Source of the DNA: Flavobacteriales bacterium
Lineage (GTDB): Bacteria > Bacteroidota > Bacteroidia > Flavobacteriales_F > PHOS-HE28
Direction of reading: 5' to 3'
Assembly (NCBI GenBank): GCA_019912395.1
Contig: JAIOIH010000042.1
Coordinates: forward strand, 170,100-234,099
DNA: 64,000 nt
Made by a program: the position numbers and the translations under genes. How positions within the stretch are numbered: the first letter of the stretch is position 1; each line of letters starts with the position of its first letter. This document shows, in pieces, positions 8,240 to 17,051 of the stretch. The notes below the pieces were generated by a model. The model searched no databases, was not told the DNA's origin, and was given only the letters and a program-made list of their open reading frames with translations.

Positions 8240-9666
8240 GTGTCGTTGGGCTTGGGACCACCTCCACTAGGCGGGGGACCGTCCGGTCCGGGGCCTTTCC
8301 GCCTTCTGCCCCGGCCGTCGCGACTTCTCCTTGCACCAGCCGGACGCTCCGCACCGGTTGCGGACTTTCCCGCATCCGTGCGCGTCTCCTGTTTGGCCGA
8401 GCGTTCACCAGGGGGGCCACTGCGCTTTCGGCCTTCACGGCGTTGGCGGGGGGGCTGGCCACTTTTTTCCGGGGCACCTCCGGAAGGACCTCCCGAAGCC
8501 TTTCGCTTCCTGCCGTCCCGGTTCCGGCGCTTGCCTCCGGTCTTGATCTTCTTGTCGAAACGGGAGAGGTCCTCCGCGCCGTCGATCACGTTCTCGTAAT
8601 CGGTGGACTTGTCCTCCACTTTGGTGGCGGGGCGCTCATCCGCCATGTGCAGGTCCACTTCGGGCTCCACTCCTTCCTTGTTCTGCGCCAGGATATCCCG
8701 CACGGTATCGATCGGGAATCCGGCCATGGCCGATGATTCTCCGGGCTTTTTGAAGATGTACCACATCTTCTCCCCGAAGATGTCCGTCTTGATGTGCACG
8801 CCCGTGCCATGCTTGGTCTTGAGCTTTGCGTTCGCCGAGGGATAGCTCTTGATCGCCTCGATGTACATGTCCAGTTCGTAGTTCAGGCAGCACTTCAGCT
8901 TGCCGCACTGCCCTGCCAGCTTCTGCGGATTGAGCGCCAATTGCTGGTAGCGCGCCGCGCTGGTGGTGACGCTGCGCAGGTCGGTGAGCCAGGTGCTGCA
9001 GCACAACTCGCGCCCGCAGGACCCGATCCCGCCCACACGTCCGGCCTCCTGCCGCGCACCGATCTGTTTCATGTCCACGCGCACGTGGAACCGCTCCGCC
9101 AACTTCCGCAAAAGGTCCCTGAAATCGATGCGCTGTTCCGCAGTGTAGTAGAACGTGGCCCGGTGGCCATCGCCTTGGAATTCCACATCGCTCACCTTCA
9201 TGTCCAGCCGCGCCTCCTGGCACATCCTGCGGGCCTCCACCAAGGTCTCGTCCTCGCGCTTGCGCGCGGCATGCCACGCATCGATATCCTCCTGGGTGGA
9301 CTTGCGGATCACTTTCCGAAGCTCGTAGGTATCCGCACTCGAGTTCTTGCGTTGCATCTGTGCGCGGACCAATTCCCCGGTAAGGCTCACCATGCCCACA
9401 TCGTGCCCGGAGGAGGCTTCCACCGTCACCAGGTCGCCCGGCATCAGCGAAAGTCCGCCGGACGGCGGATGCCGGTAGAATCCCTTCCGCGTGCTCTTGA
9501 AGCGCACTTCCACCGCATCGAACGGCGTTTGGCCGCCCGGGAGGGGTATCCCTGCAAGCCAATCGAAGACATCGAGCTTGTTGCAGCCGCTGCTGCTGCA
9601 ATAGCCATTGCTTTTGCATCCGGCAGGCTTGCCGTCCGCTCCTTTGGCACAACTGGTACAGGACAT
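8236..9666 (-). CDS. ricT: PSP1-domain protein RicT
   Basis: The 476-aa protein contains the PSP1 domain of RicT/YaaT, part of an iron-sulfur regulatory complex that in Bacillus affects RNA processing and development. The N-terminus is cysteine-rich (CTSCAKG, GCKSNGYCSSSGCNK in the first 30 residues), and a second cluster (CGRELCCS, and CGKLKCCLNYE) lies in the core, consistent with iron-sulfur binding. The last 100 or so residues are a basic, Arg/Gly/Pro-rich low-complexity tail that could bind RNA. TATCTTCG lies seven bases before the ATG at 9666, so this gene probably starts its own transcript. It overlaps gldH downstream. Confidence 0.85.
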   Translation of the reverse strand: MSCTSCAKGADGKPAGCKSNGYCSSSGCNKLDVFDWLAGIPLPGGQTPFDAVEVRFKSTRKGFYRHPPSGGLSLMPGDLVTVEASSGHDVGMVSLTGELVRAQMQRKNSSADTYELRKVIRKSTQEDIDAWHAARKREDETLVEARRMCQEARLDMKVSDVEFQGDGHRATFYYTAEQRIDFRDLLRKLAERFHVRVDMKQIGARQEAGRVGGIGSCGRELCCSTWLTDLRSVTTSAARYQQLALNPQKLAGQCGKLKCCLNYELDMYIEAIKSYPSANAKLKTKHGTGVHIKTDIFGEKMWYIFKKPGESSAMAGFPIDTVRDILAQNKEGVEPEVDLHMADERPATKVEDKSTDYENVIDGAEDLSRFDKKIKTGGKRRNRDGRKRKASGGPSGGAPEKSGQPPRQRREGRKRSGPPGERSAKQETRTDAGKSATGAERPAGARRSRDGRGRRRKGPGPDGPPPSGGGPKPNDT

Positions 9667-9672
9667 GAGGCG

Positions 9673-9680
9673 CGAAGATA
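9673..9680 (-). promoter_or_regulatory. Promoter -7 element of ricT
   Basis: TATCTTCG on the minus strand ends seven bases before the ricT ATG. It matches TAnnTTYG. Confidence 0.55.
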
Positions 9681-9796
9681 ACTGTAGTGGAAAGCTGAAG
9701 AGTGAAAGCTGAAAGAGGAAACAGGAACGTTGAAACGGGCAACAGCGTTGGGGTCGGCCGTATTCGGCACCCGGCGGCAGGAACTCAAACCACCCT

Positions 9797-10930
9797 CTAC
9801 GCCACGGCTTCCTTCATCCGCAAGAGCGTGCCCAACCGATAGCTCAGATCAAGGAAAAGCACTTTGGGATTGGCGTTGCGCTCCAAGTGTCCATGGGCGG
9901 TTTCCAGTTCGTGGCGGATGCCATCCGCGTTGTGTACGTTGAGCAGGGCGCTGAATTTCTTCACGAACTCCATCTCTTCCCCGAAGGCGGCGATCAACTG
10001 CGGTACATCCTGCCATTGCAGCATGCACTGGCGGATCAGGTAAAGCGCATAGGTCATCAGGCCCTTCTGCTCCTCACGGCCCATCTTGGCGAAGTAATCG
10101 GCGAACATCACGTTATCGGCCACCTTGTTGGCATAGCAGGCGCGAAGCCAGTCGCGGAAAAAAACGAATATCTCCTCTTCCTCGCCCTTCGCCATGGCAA
10201 AAGCCTCCAACAGGTCGCCTTCGCTGCGCGCCGCGATCCCGCGTGCATCCGCCGGGGAGATCTCCGGATGGCGTTGCTGGATCGCCGCCGTGACCTCGCT
10301 CGGGCCCGGTGCGGCCACCTTCACTAGTTGCGTCCGGCTGAGAATGGTGGGCAGGATCCGGTCGTTGGCATGGCCCGCCAGCAGAAAGGCGGTCCTCGGC
10401 TCCGGCTCTTCCAGCACCTTCAGGATCTTGTTCGCCATGGGAGCATCCATCATCTCCGGAAGCCAGATCAGCATCACCTTCCATCCGCCGGAAAAGGACT
10501 TCAGGCTGAGCTTTCGCACTACTTCCGCCGCGATGTCCACGCCCATCCGGAGCTGCTTGTTCTCCCCCTTCAGCAACCCACGCCACACCTCGGCATCGAG
10601 GTAAGGGTCGTTCAACACGGCACCACGCCACTCCGCCGTGTACGGATCACAGGTCTTTCCACGGTCCGCCGACAAGAAGATGGGGAACACCATGTTGAGG
10701 TCCGGATGCGCGAGCTTGGCCATCATCACGCACGAGGGGCACACGTCGCAACTATCGCCCTCGCCGGGGTTCTCGCAAAAGAGGTAGGTGGCGTATGCCA
10801 GCGCCAGGGGAAGCACGCCACTGCCCCGCGGACCCAGGAAGAACTGCGCATGCGGCACACGGCCCTCGCGGATGTTGCCGATGAGCCGCGCCTTCAGCTC
10901 GGCATGCCCGATGATCTTGTTGAACTGCAC
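9797..10930 (-). CDS. holB: DNA polymerase III delta-prime subunit
   Basis: The 377-aa protein matches the clamp-loader delta-prime subunit. The N-terminus MQFNKIIGHAELKARLIGNI is typical of the family. The P-loop-like position reads GPRGSGVLPLALAYA and so lacks the standard lysine, as expected for non-hydrolysing delta-prime subunits. A zinc-binding region follows (CENPGEGDSCDVCPSC). The sensor region reads LPTILSRTQLVKV. The start is GTG, supported by a TAAACTTG box close upstream and by the family N-terminus. About 130 bases separate it from ricT. Confidence 0.88.
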   Translation of the reverse strand: MQFNKIIGHAELKARLIGNIREGRVPHAQFFLGPRGSGVLPLALAYATYLFCENPGEGDSCDVCPSCVMMAKLAHPDLNMVFPIFLSADRGKTCDPYTAEWRGAVLNDPYLDAEVWRGLLKGENKQLRMGVDIAAEVVRKLSLKSFSGGWKVMLIWLPEMMDAPMANKILKVLEEPEPRTAFLLAGHANDRILPTILSRTQLVKVAAPGPSEVTAAIQQRHPEISPADARGIAARSEGDLLEAFAMAKGEEEEIFVFFRDWLRACYANKVADNVMFADYFAKMGREEQKGLMTYALYLIRQCMLQWQDVPQLIAAFGEEMEFVKKFSALLNVHNADGIRHELETAHGHLERNANPKVLFLDLSYRLGTLLRMKEAVA

Positions 10931-10959
10931 CCTGCAAGTTTACGCCCGGATGACCACAG

Positions 10960-11084
10960 AGCGGGAGAGAGCAAAACCGCCGATGGCACAGAGAATGGGG
11001 AAACAACCGCCGATTACGCAGATGACGCTTGGGGTCGCTGTTCTCGCCATCCGGGAATTCCATCGGCGTAATCGGCGGTTTTTT
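10960..11084. repeat. Intergenic inverted repeat between holB and pgk
   Basis: Perfect 15-base arms AACCGCCGATTACGC (11005-11019) and GCGTAATCGGCGGTT (11066-11080) face each other across 46 bases, and the right arm runs into a T-run to 11084. A partial third copy (AACCGCCGATGGCACAGAG) precedes them. 'CGCAGATGACGC' next to the left arm links it to the repeats at 51921 and 59312. It may act as a terminator-like hairpin, but no gene ends toward it from the left. Confidence 0.65.
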
Positions 11085-11135
11085 GCATTCATCGCCTTGG
11101 CGCTCTTGGCGTCTTGGCGGTTAAATCCTTCCCGG

Positions 11136-11143
11136 TAATTTCG
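11136..11143 (+). promoter_or_regulatory. Promoter -7 element of pgk
   Basis: TAATTTCG matches TAnnTTYG and ends four bases before the pgk ATG, implying a nearly leaderless mRNA. Confidence 0.5.
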
Positions 11144-11147
11144 CAGC

Positions 11148-12338
11148 ATGCAAACCATGGACAGCTTCGATTTCAAAGGCCGCAAGGCCCTCGTTCGCGT
11201 GGACCTCAACGTACCCCTCGACGCGCAGTTCAACGTGACCGACGACAACCGCACCAAGGCCATCGTCCCCACGGTGAAGAAGATCTTGAAGGACGGAGGC
11301 AGCGTGATCCTGATGAGCCACCTCGGCCGGCCCAAGGGCAAGGTGGATCCCGAGCTGAGCCTGAAGCCCGTGGCCAAGCACCTCGAAGGACTGCTCGGTG
11401 TGCCCGTGCAATTCACCACGGACTGCATCGGCGAGGACGCCCAAGCGAAGGCCGCAGCATTGAAGCCCGGCGAAGTACTGCTCTTGGAAAACCTGCGCTT
11501 CCATCCCGAGGAGGAGAAGGGCGACGAGGCCTTCAGCAAGGCACTCTCCACGCTCGCCGATGTGTATGTGAACGATGCCTTCGGCACCGCGCACCGCGCA
11601 CATGCCAGCACCACCGTGGTGGCCAAGTATTTCCCGGACGCCAAGCTCTTCGGCTACCTCATCTCGGGTGAGCTGGACAGCCTGGGCAAGGTGCTCCACC
11701 AGCCGGAGAAACCACTTTGCGCCATCGTGGGCGGCGCCAAGGTGAGCAGCAAGATCGAAGTGCTACAGAACCTCTTGGACAAATGCGACGAGGTGATCAT
11801 CGGGGGTGGCATGGCCTTCACCTTCCTCAAGGCGCAGGGCGGAAAAGTGGGTGCCTCGCTCGTGGAGGACGATCACCTCGAAACCGCCAAGGCCATCCTC
11901 GCGGCCGCGCAGGACAAGGGCGTGATGCTGCACCTGCCTACCGATGCGGTGGTTGCGGACGCCTTCGCGGATACGGCCAACACGGACATCTGCCCCGCCA
12001 ACGCCATCCCCGACGGATGGATGGGCCTGGACATCGGCCCGGAGACGATCAAGAACTTCAGCACTGCGGTGAAGCGCGCCAAGACCATCCTGTGGAACGG
12101 CCCCATGGGCGTGTTCGAGATGCCGAGCTTCCGGAAGGGCACCCGCACCATCGCGGAAGCCGTGGCCGATGCCACGGAATACGGCGCCTTCTCCTTGGTG
12201 GGCGGCGGCGACAGCGTGGCGGCGGTGAACCAGTTCGGCTTGGCGGACAAGATCAGCTATGTGAGCACCGGCGGGGGGGCCATGCTGGAATACCTGGAGG
12301 GCAAGGTGCTGCCGGGGATCGCGGCGGTAAAGGAGTGA
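11148..12338 (+). CDS. pgk: Phosphoglycerate kinase
   Basis: The 396-aa glycolytic enzyme transfers phosphate between 1,3-bisphosphoglycerate and ADP. The substrate motif RVDLNVPLD (about residues 17-25) is clear, followed by [10 protein letters not shown] and [12 protein letters not shown]. The hinge and nucleotide-binding half has [26 protein letters not shown] and GGGDSVAA. The length is normal for the family. An in-frame ATG lies three codons further in, but the upstream one is kept because the promoter element abuts it. The gene stands alone between minus-strand genes. Confidence 0.97.
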   Translation: MQTMDSFDFKGRKALVRVDLNVPLDAQFNVTDDNRTKAIVPTVKKILKDGGSVILMSHLGRPKGKVDPELSLKPVAKHLEGLLGVPVQFTTDCIGEDAQAKAAALKPGEVLLLENLRFHPEEEKGDEAFSKALSTLADVYVNDAFGTAHRAHASTTVVAKYFPDAKLFGYLISGELDSLGKVLHQPEKPLCAIVGGAKVSSKIEVLQNLLDKCDEVIIGGGMAFTFLKAQGGKVGASLVEDDHLETAKAILAAAQDKGVMLHLPTDAVVADAFADTANTDICPANAIPDGWMGLDIGPETIKNFSTAVKRAKTILWNGPMGVFEMPSFRKGTRTIAEAVADATEYGAFSLVGGGDSVAAVNQFGLADKISYVSTGGGAMLEYLEGKVLPGIAAVKE

Positions 12339-12407
12339 AGGGGGTGATGGGGGTGATGGGGAAAGCGCGGCCTTCGGTCATCAACGACCTTCCGTGTAAT
12401 GGACCCC

Positions 12408-13091
12408 CTACTCGATCGTCACCGACCCGCGTGCTTCCACCTCGATGATGCGCCGACCGCCAGCGTTGTTATCGCCTTCGTTGAGGCCCACGGTGCGGCT
12501 GCGGTTGAAGTAGAGATCGGCCGTGCCCATATTGAGACCGGAGAGCACAGTGCCGGGAATGAAGATCGCGCTTGAGCCCGCCACATCGAGCATGGTCTTA
12601 CTGGAATTGGATCCGTTCTGCCGCACCCAAACCTCCATGCGTTCGCCTTGCACCAGCGGCTGGCCTATCCATGTAGCGAGGCCTCCGTTGGTCCTGGACA
12701 ACACGATGTTCGCGGGAACGGCCACATCGTTGCTATCGCTGCGCGAGATGCTGTTCACGAACCAGGCACCATCGGAGCGGGTGAAGCGGAAGTCCACATC
12801 CACCATGCCCGTGGTATTCCAGCGGTAGAAGTAATTGTCCAGTTCGGTGTAGGTGTTGTGCACATTGCCGTTGAAGGTGATGGACGCACCGCCGGTAAGC
12901 TGCAATCGAGTGCCCCACGAGTTGCTCTTGCGGAAAGTGGCAAAGGCACGGGTGCGGTTCTCGGGCTTATCGAAGATGACCTTGTAGTCCTGGTAGATGG
13001 AGGTATCCGCGGGCAGGTTGTCGCTCTCTTCCTTGCGACAAGCCGTAAGTAGCACGCTCAAGGCGAGTATCAGTATGAGGGGGAGACGCAT
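12408..13091 (-). CDS. Putative lipoprotein of unknown function
   Basis: The 227-aa protein starts with a lipoprotein signal sequence (MRLPLILILALSVLLTAC, lipobox LLTAC at residues 14-18). The mature part is rich in Ser, Asn, Thr and aromatic residues in an alternating pattern that suggests a beta-sandwich, for example ITFNGNVHNTYTELDNYFY. I do not recognise the family. ATG at 13091 is chosen because it begins the signal peptide; longer in-frame starts would put about 28 charged residues ahead of it. It follows the LytTR regulator on the same strand with a 140-base gap, so membership of that operon is uncertain. Confidence 0.7.
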   Translation of the reverse strand: MRLPLILILALSVLLTACRKEESDNLPADTSIYQDYKVIFDKPENRTRAFATFRKSNSWGTRLQLTGGASITFNGNVHNTYTELDNYFYRWNTTGMVDVDFRFTRSDGAWFVNSISRSDSNDVAVPANIVLSRTNGGLATWIGQPLVQGERMEVWVRQNGSNSSKTMLDVAGSSAIFIPGTVLSGLNMGTADLYFNRSRTVGLNEGDNNAGGRRIIEVEARGSVTIE

Positions 13092-13231
13092 GGTGGTAAA
13101 AGTGTTGTGGAACTGCTCAAGCAACAATGATACCGATCGTGACCCACGCTCCCGCATGTGTTCCAGCTCCTGCATGGTCGACGACGCTTACCGGTTGGGT
13201 CACTTGCGGGGGTGGTCCTGCTTGTCCCCGG

Positions 13232-13987
13232 CTACACCAGGTTCAAGCGCTTGGCCAGGTCATCCTTGTAGCTGCCGCCGATGGGGATGATCTTCTTCTC
13301 GTTCTCGAGAATGAGGTTGGGTTGCTCGATGGCCGTGATCTTGTCGATGCGGACGATGAAGGAGCGGTGAACACGCATAAAGTCGTTCTCGGGCAGCTTG
13401 GCCTCGATGTCCTTCATGGTGCTGTGGATGGTGTAGCGGGTGTTCAGCGTATTGATCACCACGTAGTCCTTCAGTGCCTCGATGTAGTAGATGTCGCTGG
13501 TGCGGAGCTTCATCAGGCGGCTGTTGTTCTTCACGAAGAGGATGTCCTTGTTGCCGCTTTGGCCTTCCACCAGGTTGAACAGCAGGTCGCGTTCCTTCAG
13601 CACCTCGGCCTCCTTCTTGTGCTTGTAGAGGGCCATCTCGATGGAGGTGTGGATATCGATCTCCTTGAACGGCTTGATGATGTAGCCGTACGGCTGGGTG
13701 ACCTTGGCCTTGCTCAGGGTGCTTTCGTCGGCGTACGCAGTAAGGAAGATCACGGGGATGTTGGCCTCGGCACGGATGCGGGTGGCCGCCTCGATGCCGT
13801 TCATCTCTCCCTTGAGCATGATGTCCATCAGGATGATGTCCGGCTTGGCCTCCATGGCCAGTGCAACGGCATTTTCCCCCGTGGAAGCAGCGCCCACCAC
13901 GTTATAGCCCAATTTTTTCAGGCTTTGCTGAATGTCCTTGCTGACGATGCTCTCGTCCTCAACCACCAGTACATTGGTTTGCGCCAT
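13232..13987 (-). CDS. LytTR-family response regulator
   Basis: The 251-aa protein has an N-terminal receiver domain (acidic pair E10/D11, phospho-acceptor D55 in ILMDIML, late lysine in IIKPF) and a C-terminal LytTR DNA-binding domain from about residue 145 (LRTSDIYYIEALKDYVVI, then FMRVHRSFIVRIDKI). ATG at 13987 gives the normal receiver start and leaves a ten-base gap after the histidine kinase; an earlier in-frame ATG at 14011 would overlap the kinase by 14 bases. It is the likely output partner of the kinase immediately upstream in the MORN-kinase-regulator operon. Confidence 0.92.
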   Translation of the reverse strand: MAQTNVLVVEDESIVSKDIQQSLKKLGYNVVGAASTGENAVALAMEAKPDIILMDIMLKGEMNGIEAATRIRAEANIPVIFLTAYADESTLSKAKVTQPYGYIIKPFKEIDIHTSIEMALYKHKKEAEVLKERDLLFNLVEGQSGNKDILFVKNNSRLMKLRTSDIYYIEALKDYVVINTLNTRYTIHSTMKDIEAKLPENDFMRVHRSFIVRIDKITAIEQPNLILENEKKIIPIGGSYKDDLAKRLNLV

Positions 13988-13997
13988 GGCCTTGCTA

Positions 13998-16900
13998 TCA
14001 GTAACGTTCAAAAGTAATCAAATACGCCGTTCCCGAGCTATCGTCGGGGACCGATCGCTGGATGTTTCCGTCGAGCTGGTCCATCAGCAGCTCCACCAGT
14101 TCCATTCCAAGCCCCCGGTCGCGTTCATCCACATAGTTCTCCGGGAATCCCTGGCCGTTGTCGGAGAGCGTGATGCGCACTTGGTCCTTGCGCTGGGAAA
14201 GCGTGATGGAGATCGCTCCCTCCCTGCCATCTGAAAAGGCATGCTTCAGGGCATTGCTGATCAGTTCGTTCAGCACGAGGCCGCAAGGGATGGCCCTGTC
14301 CAGGTCCAGCATCAGGGGCTTGAGGTCGGTCCGGAGCAACACCCTGCCGCTTAGCGAATAGCTCATCACCAGGTTGCTGCACAGGCCATCGATGTAGCGG
14401 GCCATGTCCACTTGGCTGAAGTTCTTGTTCTGGTAGAGGCTTTCATGGATGAAGGACATGCTCCTGATCCGGTCCTGGCTCTCGTGCAGGAGGGCGATGG
14501 AACGTGGATCATCGTCCACGTGGTCGCGCTGCAGGCTGAAGATGCTGCTGATGATCTGCAGGTTGTTCTTCACCCGGTGATGCACCTCCTTCAGGAGGAC
14601 CTCCTTTTCCTGGAGGCTTTGTCGCATCTCCTGTTCCACCCTTTTCTTTTCCGTGATGTCATGGGCCAGGCAGCTCACTTCATTGATCGCCCCGTCGGTG
14701 ATGATCGGGCTGATGTAGAGTTCGATCCATGTGGCTCCCTCAGGTCGTTCGAAGCGGAGCTCATGGTGCATCGGCTTGCCGGCGAGCACCCGGTCGAAGA
14801 GTTGGATGAACTCCGCGTCCTGCTCGGCGGGTACCCGTTTCCTCACGGTCTCACGAAGGTCGTCGCCCACGTCCTGCTCCACGCCGAGGGTCTGCTTCAC
14901 CACGGTTCGGAAGTGCTTGTTGCAGGCGGTGATGCGATAGTCCCTGTCCAAGGACCAGATCAACACATTGGCACTGCTTTCAAAGATGGCGTTGAGCTTG
15001 GCGGCCTGCTCGCGCACCCTGGCCTCCGCCACGCGTTCGGCCGTTACCTCCAAGCCGATACCGAACGCCTCCTCCACATTTCCGTCGCGGTCCAGCACGG
15101 GGCTGAGGTAGATCTCGTTGCATACCCGCTGGCCGTTCCGATCGATCAGGTCCGTCTCGAAGCGCAGGGTCTTCCCGGCGAACACCTCTTCGTACTTGCT
15201 CCTCCAGAAGTCATGGTACGCTTCCGGGGCGAACAGTTTGCGCGGAGTTGCGGGTTCGGTATTGATCTGCGGTATAGTGCCGTGAAGGCGTTTCACCATG
15301 TCCTGGTAGCCCTGATTGAAACTGGTGAGCGCGATCCGCCGGTCCACCGTCCAGAACATGTGCTCGCTGGCCTCGAACAGGGCCTTTTCCTTGGCGGCAT
15401 GCTTCAGGAGCTGCTCCTGTGCGGCATGGGCCGCCGTGATATCCCGAAAGATACTGCGGACCGCAATGGTTTTGCCCTCTTCCTGGCGTACGGTCGAGGT
15501 TCCTTCCATGAGCAGCTCACGGCCATCCTTGGTCAGGAAAATGGAACGCCACGGTTCGGGTTTGACACTATCGGGCGCATTTTTCAGCCATTGGCGTGCC
15601 GCATCGCGTTTTTCAGGTGTGACCAGGTCGAACATGGTCATCTCCCGGACCTCCTCCTCGGAGTAGCCCAGCGTTCTCTTCCACGCATTGTTGATGAAGA
15701 GGAACTTCCCGTCCGTGTCCATGCTATGGATCAGGTCGTTGGCATTATCGACCAAGTCGCGATAGCGCTCCTCGCTCAAGCGGAGCGCCTCACGGTCGCG
15801 CTTGGCCTGCGTAACGTCCCGGCTCACGCCCATGCTTCCCAGCGTTTGGCCGTCCTCGTCGAACAGCCGCGAAGCCGCGAGGAAACTCACGATGATCTTT
15901 TTGTCCTTGGTGATGTTGCGGACCTCTCCCGCATACGCACCGTAGCGGGACATCTCCTCCTGGACACGCTCGAACTCCTCCTCGTCCGCATAGAGGATCC
16001 GGGAGTTCTTGCCCAGCACTTCCTCAGCCTCGTAGCCGAACTTTATCGTGGCCGCAGGATTGAACTCGGTGATCTTGCCCTTGGGGTCCACTGCGACGAT
16101 CATGTCCAGCGAGCTGTCGATCAGGCTCTTCGCCATGCGCCTGCTTTGCACCAAGGCCTCCTGGGTGAGCCGATGTTCCTCGATCTCCGCCCGCAGCACC
16201 GCGTTCATCTCCTCGGCCATCGTTGCGCGCAACCGTTCCTGGATCAGGCTGCGCTCGGTTTCCAGGTCCTGAAGGGTGAGCTGCACCGCTGCGCCGTTCA
16301 TGTGCCATGTCGCGGTGCCATGGACCATCAGGGGGCGATATCCCTTGCTTTTGGAGCCAAAATGGATCCTCGCCGCTGGGGACCCATCGCCGTGCTCAAT
16401 GTTGTGCAAGAGATCACTGATCAGCGCGGCATCGCTCTTCAGGACCAGGGAAAGGAGGTCGGAACCGATCAGTGACCGGTTGTTCAACAGTGTTTCCGCA
16501 GCCGGGTTCGCGTAGACCATTTTTCCGCGCTGCAGCACGACCATGCCGTCCCTTACCTGCTCGGTGAGCTGCCTGTAGTTGTTGGCCAGCACCCGCTGTT
16601 CCAGTTCCGATTGCCGCACCACCGTAATATCGATCACCACCCCTTCAATGACCGTGGCCCTTCCGGGTTCCTCCCGCAGGATCACGTTCTCCAGCACATG
16701 TACGGACCTGCCCTTGCGGTGCTTCAATAGGATCTCGTAATTGTTCAAGCGCTTTTTCTCCAGAAGCTCCTCGATGAACCGTTGGCGCTCGGCCAGATCG
16801 AAATACAGGCCCTCCACGGGCACCTTCATCAATTCCTCCACGGTCCCGTAGCCGAGCAATTGTGCCAGTGCGTTGTTGCAATCCAGCATCCGTCCGGTGA

Positions 16901-17051
16901 GGCTGGTCCGGAACAGGCCGAGCAGCTCGCCCCCGAACAGTTCGTCATGGAACCGTTGCCGATCGCTGTGCCGGGGCCGGTTCTCCATGCCGTCGGTTGC
17001 ACCGGGAGCATCCCGATCACCGGACATGGGTTCAGTGGAGGAACTGTTCAT
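13998..17051 (-). CDS. Multi-PAS soluble histidine kinase (HisKA_2 type)
   Basis: The 1017-aa protein has no membrane span. I count about six PAS-like units: starting near residue 40, one near 165 (VRDGMVVLQRGKMVYANPAAE), near 310 (SLDMIVAVDPKGKITEFNPAA), near 440 (ANDLIHSMDTDGKFLFINNAW), near 570, and near 700 (SANVLIWSLDRDYRITACNKHF). The dimerisation segment LLKEVHHRVKNNLQ has the phospho-histidine at H824 or H825, followed by a GHKL ATPase with NELISNALKHAF and DNGQGF. This is the HWE/HisKA_2 type often paired with LytTR regulators. Its start overlaps the MORN gene stop as ATGA. The cue is unknown, but many PAS units suggest a cytoplasmic or redox/ligand signal. Confidence 0.92.
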   Translation of the reverse strand: MNSSSTEPMSGDRDAPGATDGMENRPRHSDRQRFHDELFGGELLGLFRTSLTGRMLDCNNALAQLLGYGTVEELMKVPVEGLYFDLAERQRFIEELLEKKRLNNYEILLKHRKGRSVHVLENVILREEPGRATVIEGVVIDITVVRQSELEQRVLANNYRQLTEQVRDGMVVLQRGKMVYANPAAETLLNNRSLIGSDLLSLVLKSDAALISDLLHNIEHGDGSPAARIHFGSKSKGYRPLMVHGTATWHMNGAAVQLTLQDLETERSLIQERLRATMAEEMNAVLRAEIEEHRLTQEALVQSRRMAKSLIDSSLDMIVAVDPKGKITEFNPAATIKFGYEAEEVLGKNSRILYADEEEFERVQEEMSRYGAYAGEVRNITKDKKIIVSFLAASRLFDEDGQTLGSMGVSRDVTQAKRDREALRLSEERYRDLVDNANDLIHSMDTDGKFLFINNAWKRTLGYSEEEVREMTMFDLVTPEKRDAARQWLKNAPDSVKPEPWRSIFLTKDGRELLMEGTSTVRQEEGKTIAVRSIFRDITAAHAAQEQLLKHAAKEKALFEASEHMFWTVDRRIALTSFNQGYQDMVKRLHGTIPQINTEPATPRKLFAPEAYHDFWRSKYEEVFAGKTLRFETDLIDRNGQRVCNEIYLSPVLDRDGNVEEAFGIGLEVTAERVAEARVREQAAKLNAIFESSANVLIWSLDRDYRITACNKHFRTVVKQTLGVEQDVGDDLRETVRKRVPAEQDAEFIQLFDRVLAGKPMHHELRFERPEGATWIELYISPIITDGAINEVSCLAHDITEKKRVEQEMRQSLQEKEVLLKEVHHRVKNNLQIISSIFSLQRDHVDDDPRSIALLHESQDRIRSMSFIHESLYQNKNFSQVDMARYIDGLCSNLVMSYSLSGRVLLRTDLKPLMLDLDRAIPCGLVLNELISNALKHAFSDGREGAISITLSQRKDQVRITLSDNGQGFPENYVDERDRGLGMELVELLMDQLDGNIQRSVPDDSSGTAYLITFERY

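Noticed and set aside
14412..16475. A 687-codon plus-strand frame opposite the PAS kinase
   Set aside because: Antisense shadow of a well-supported kinase gene; no domain is visible in its product.
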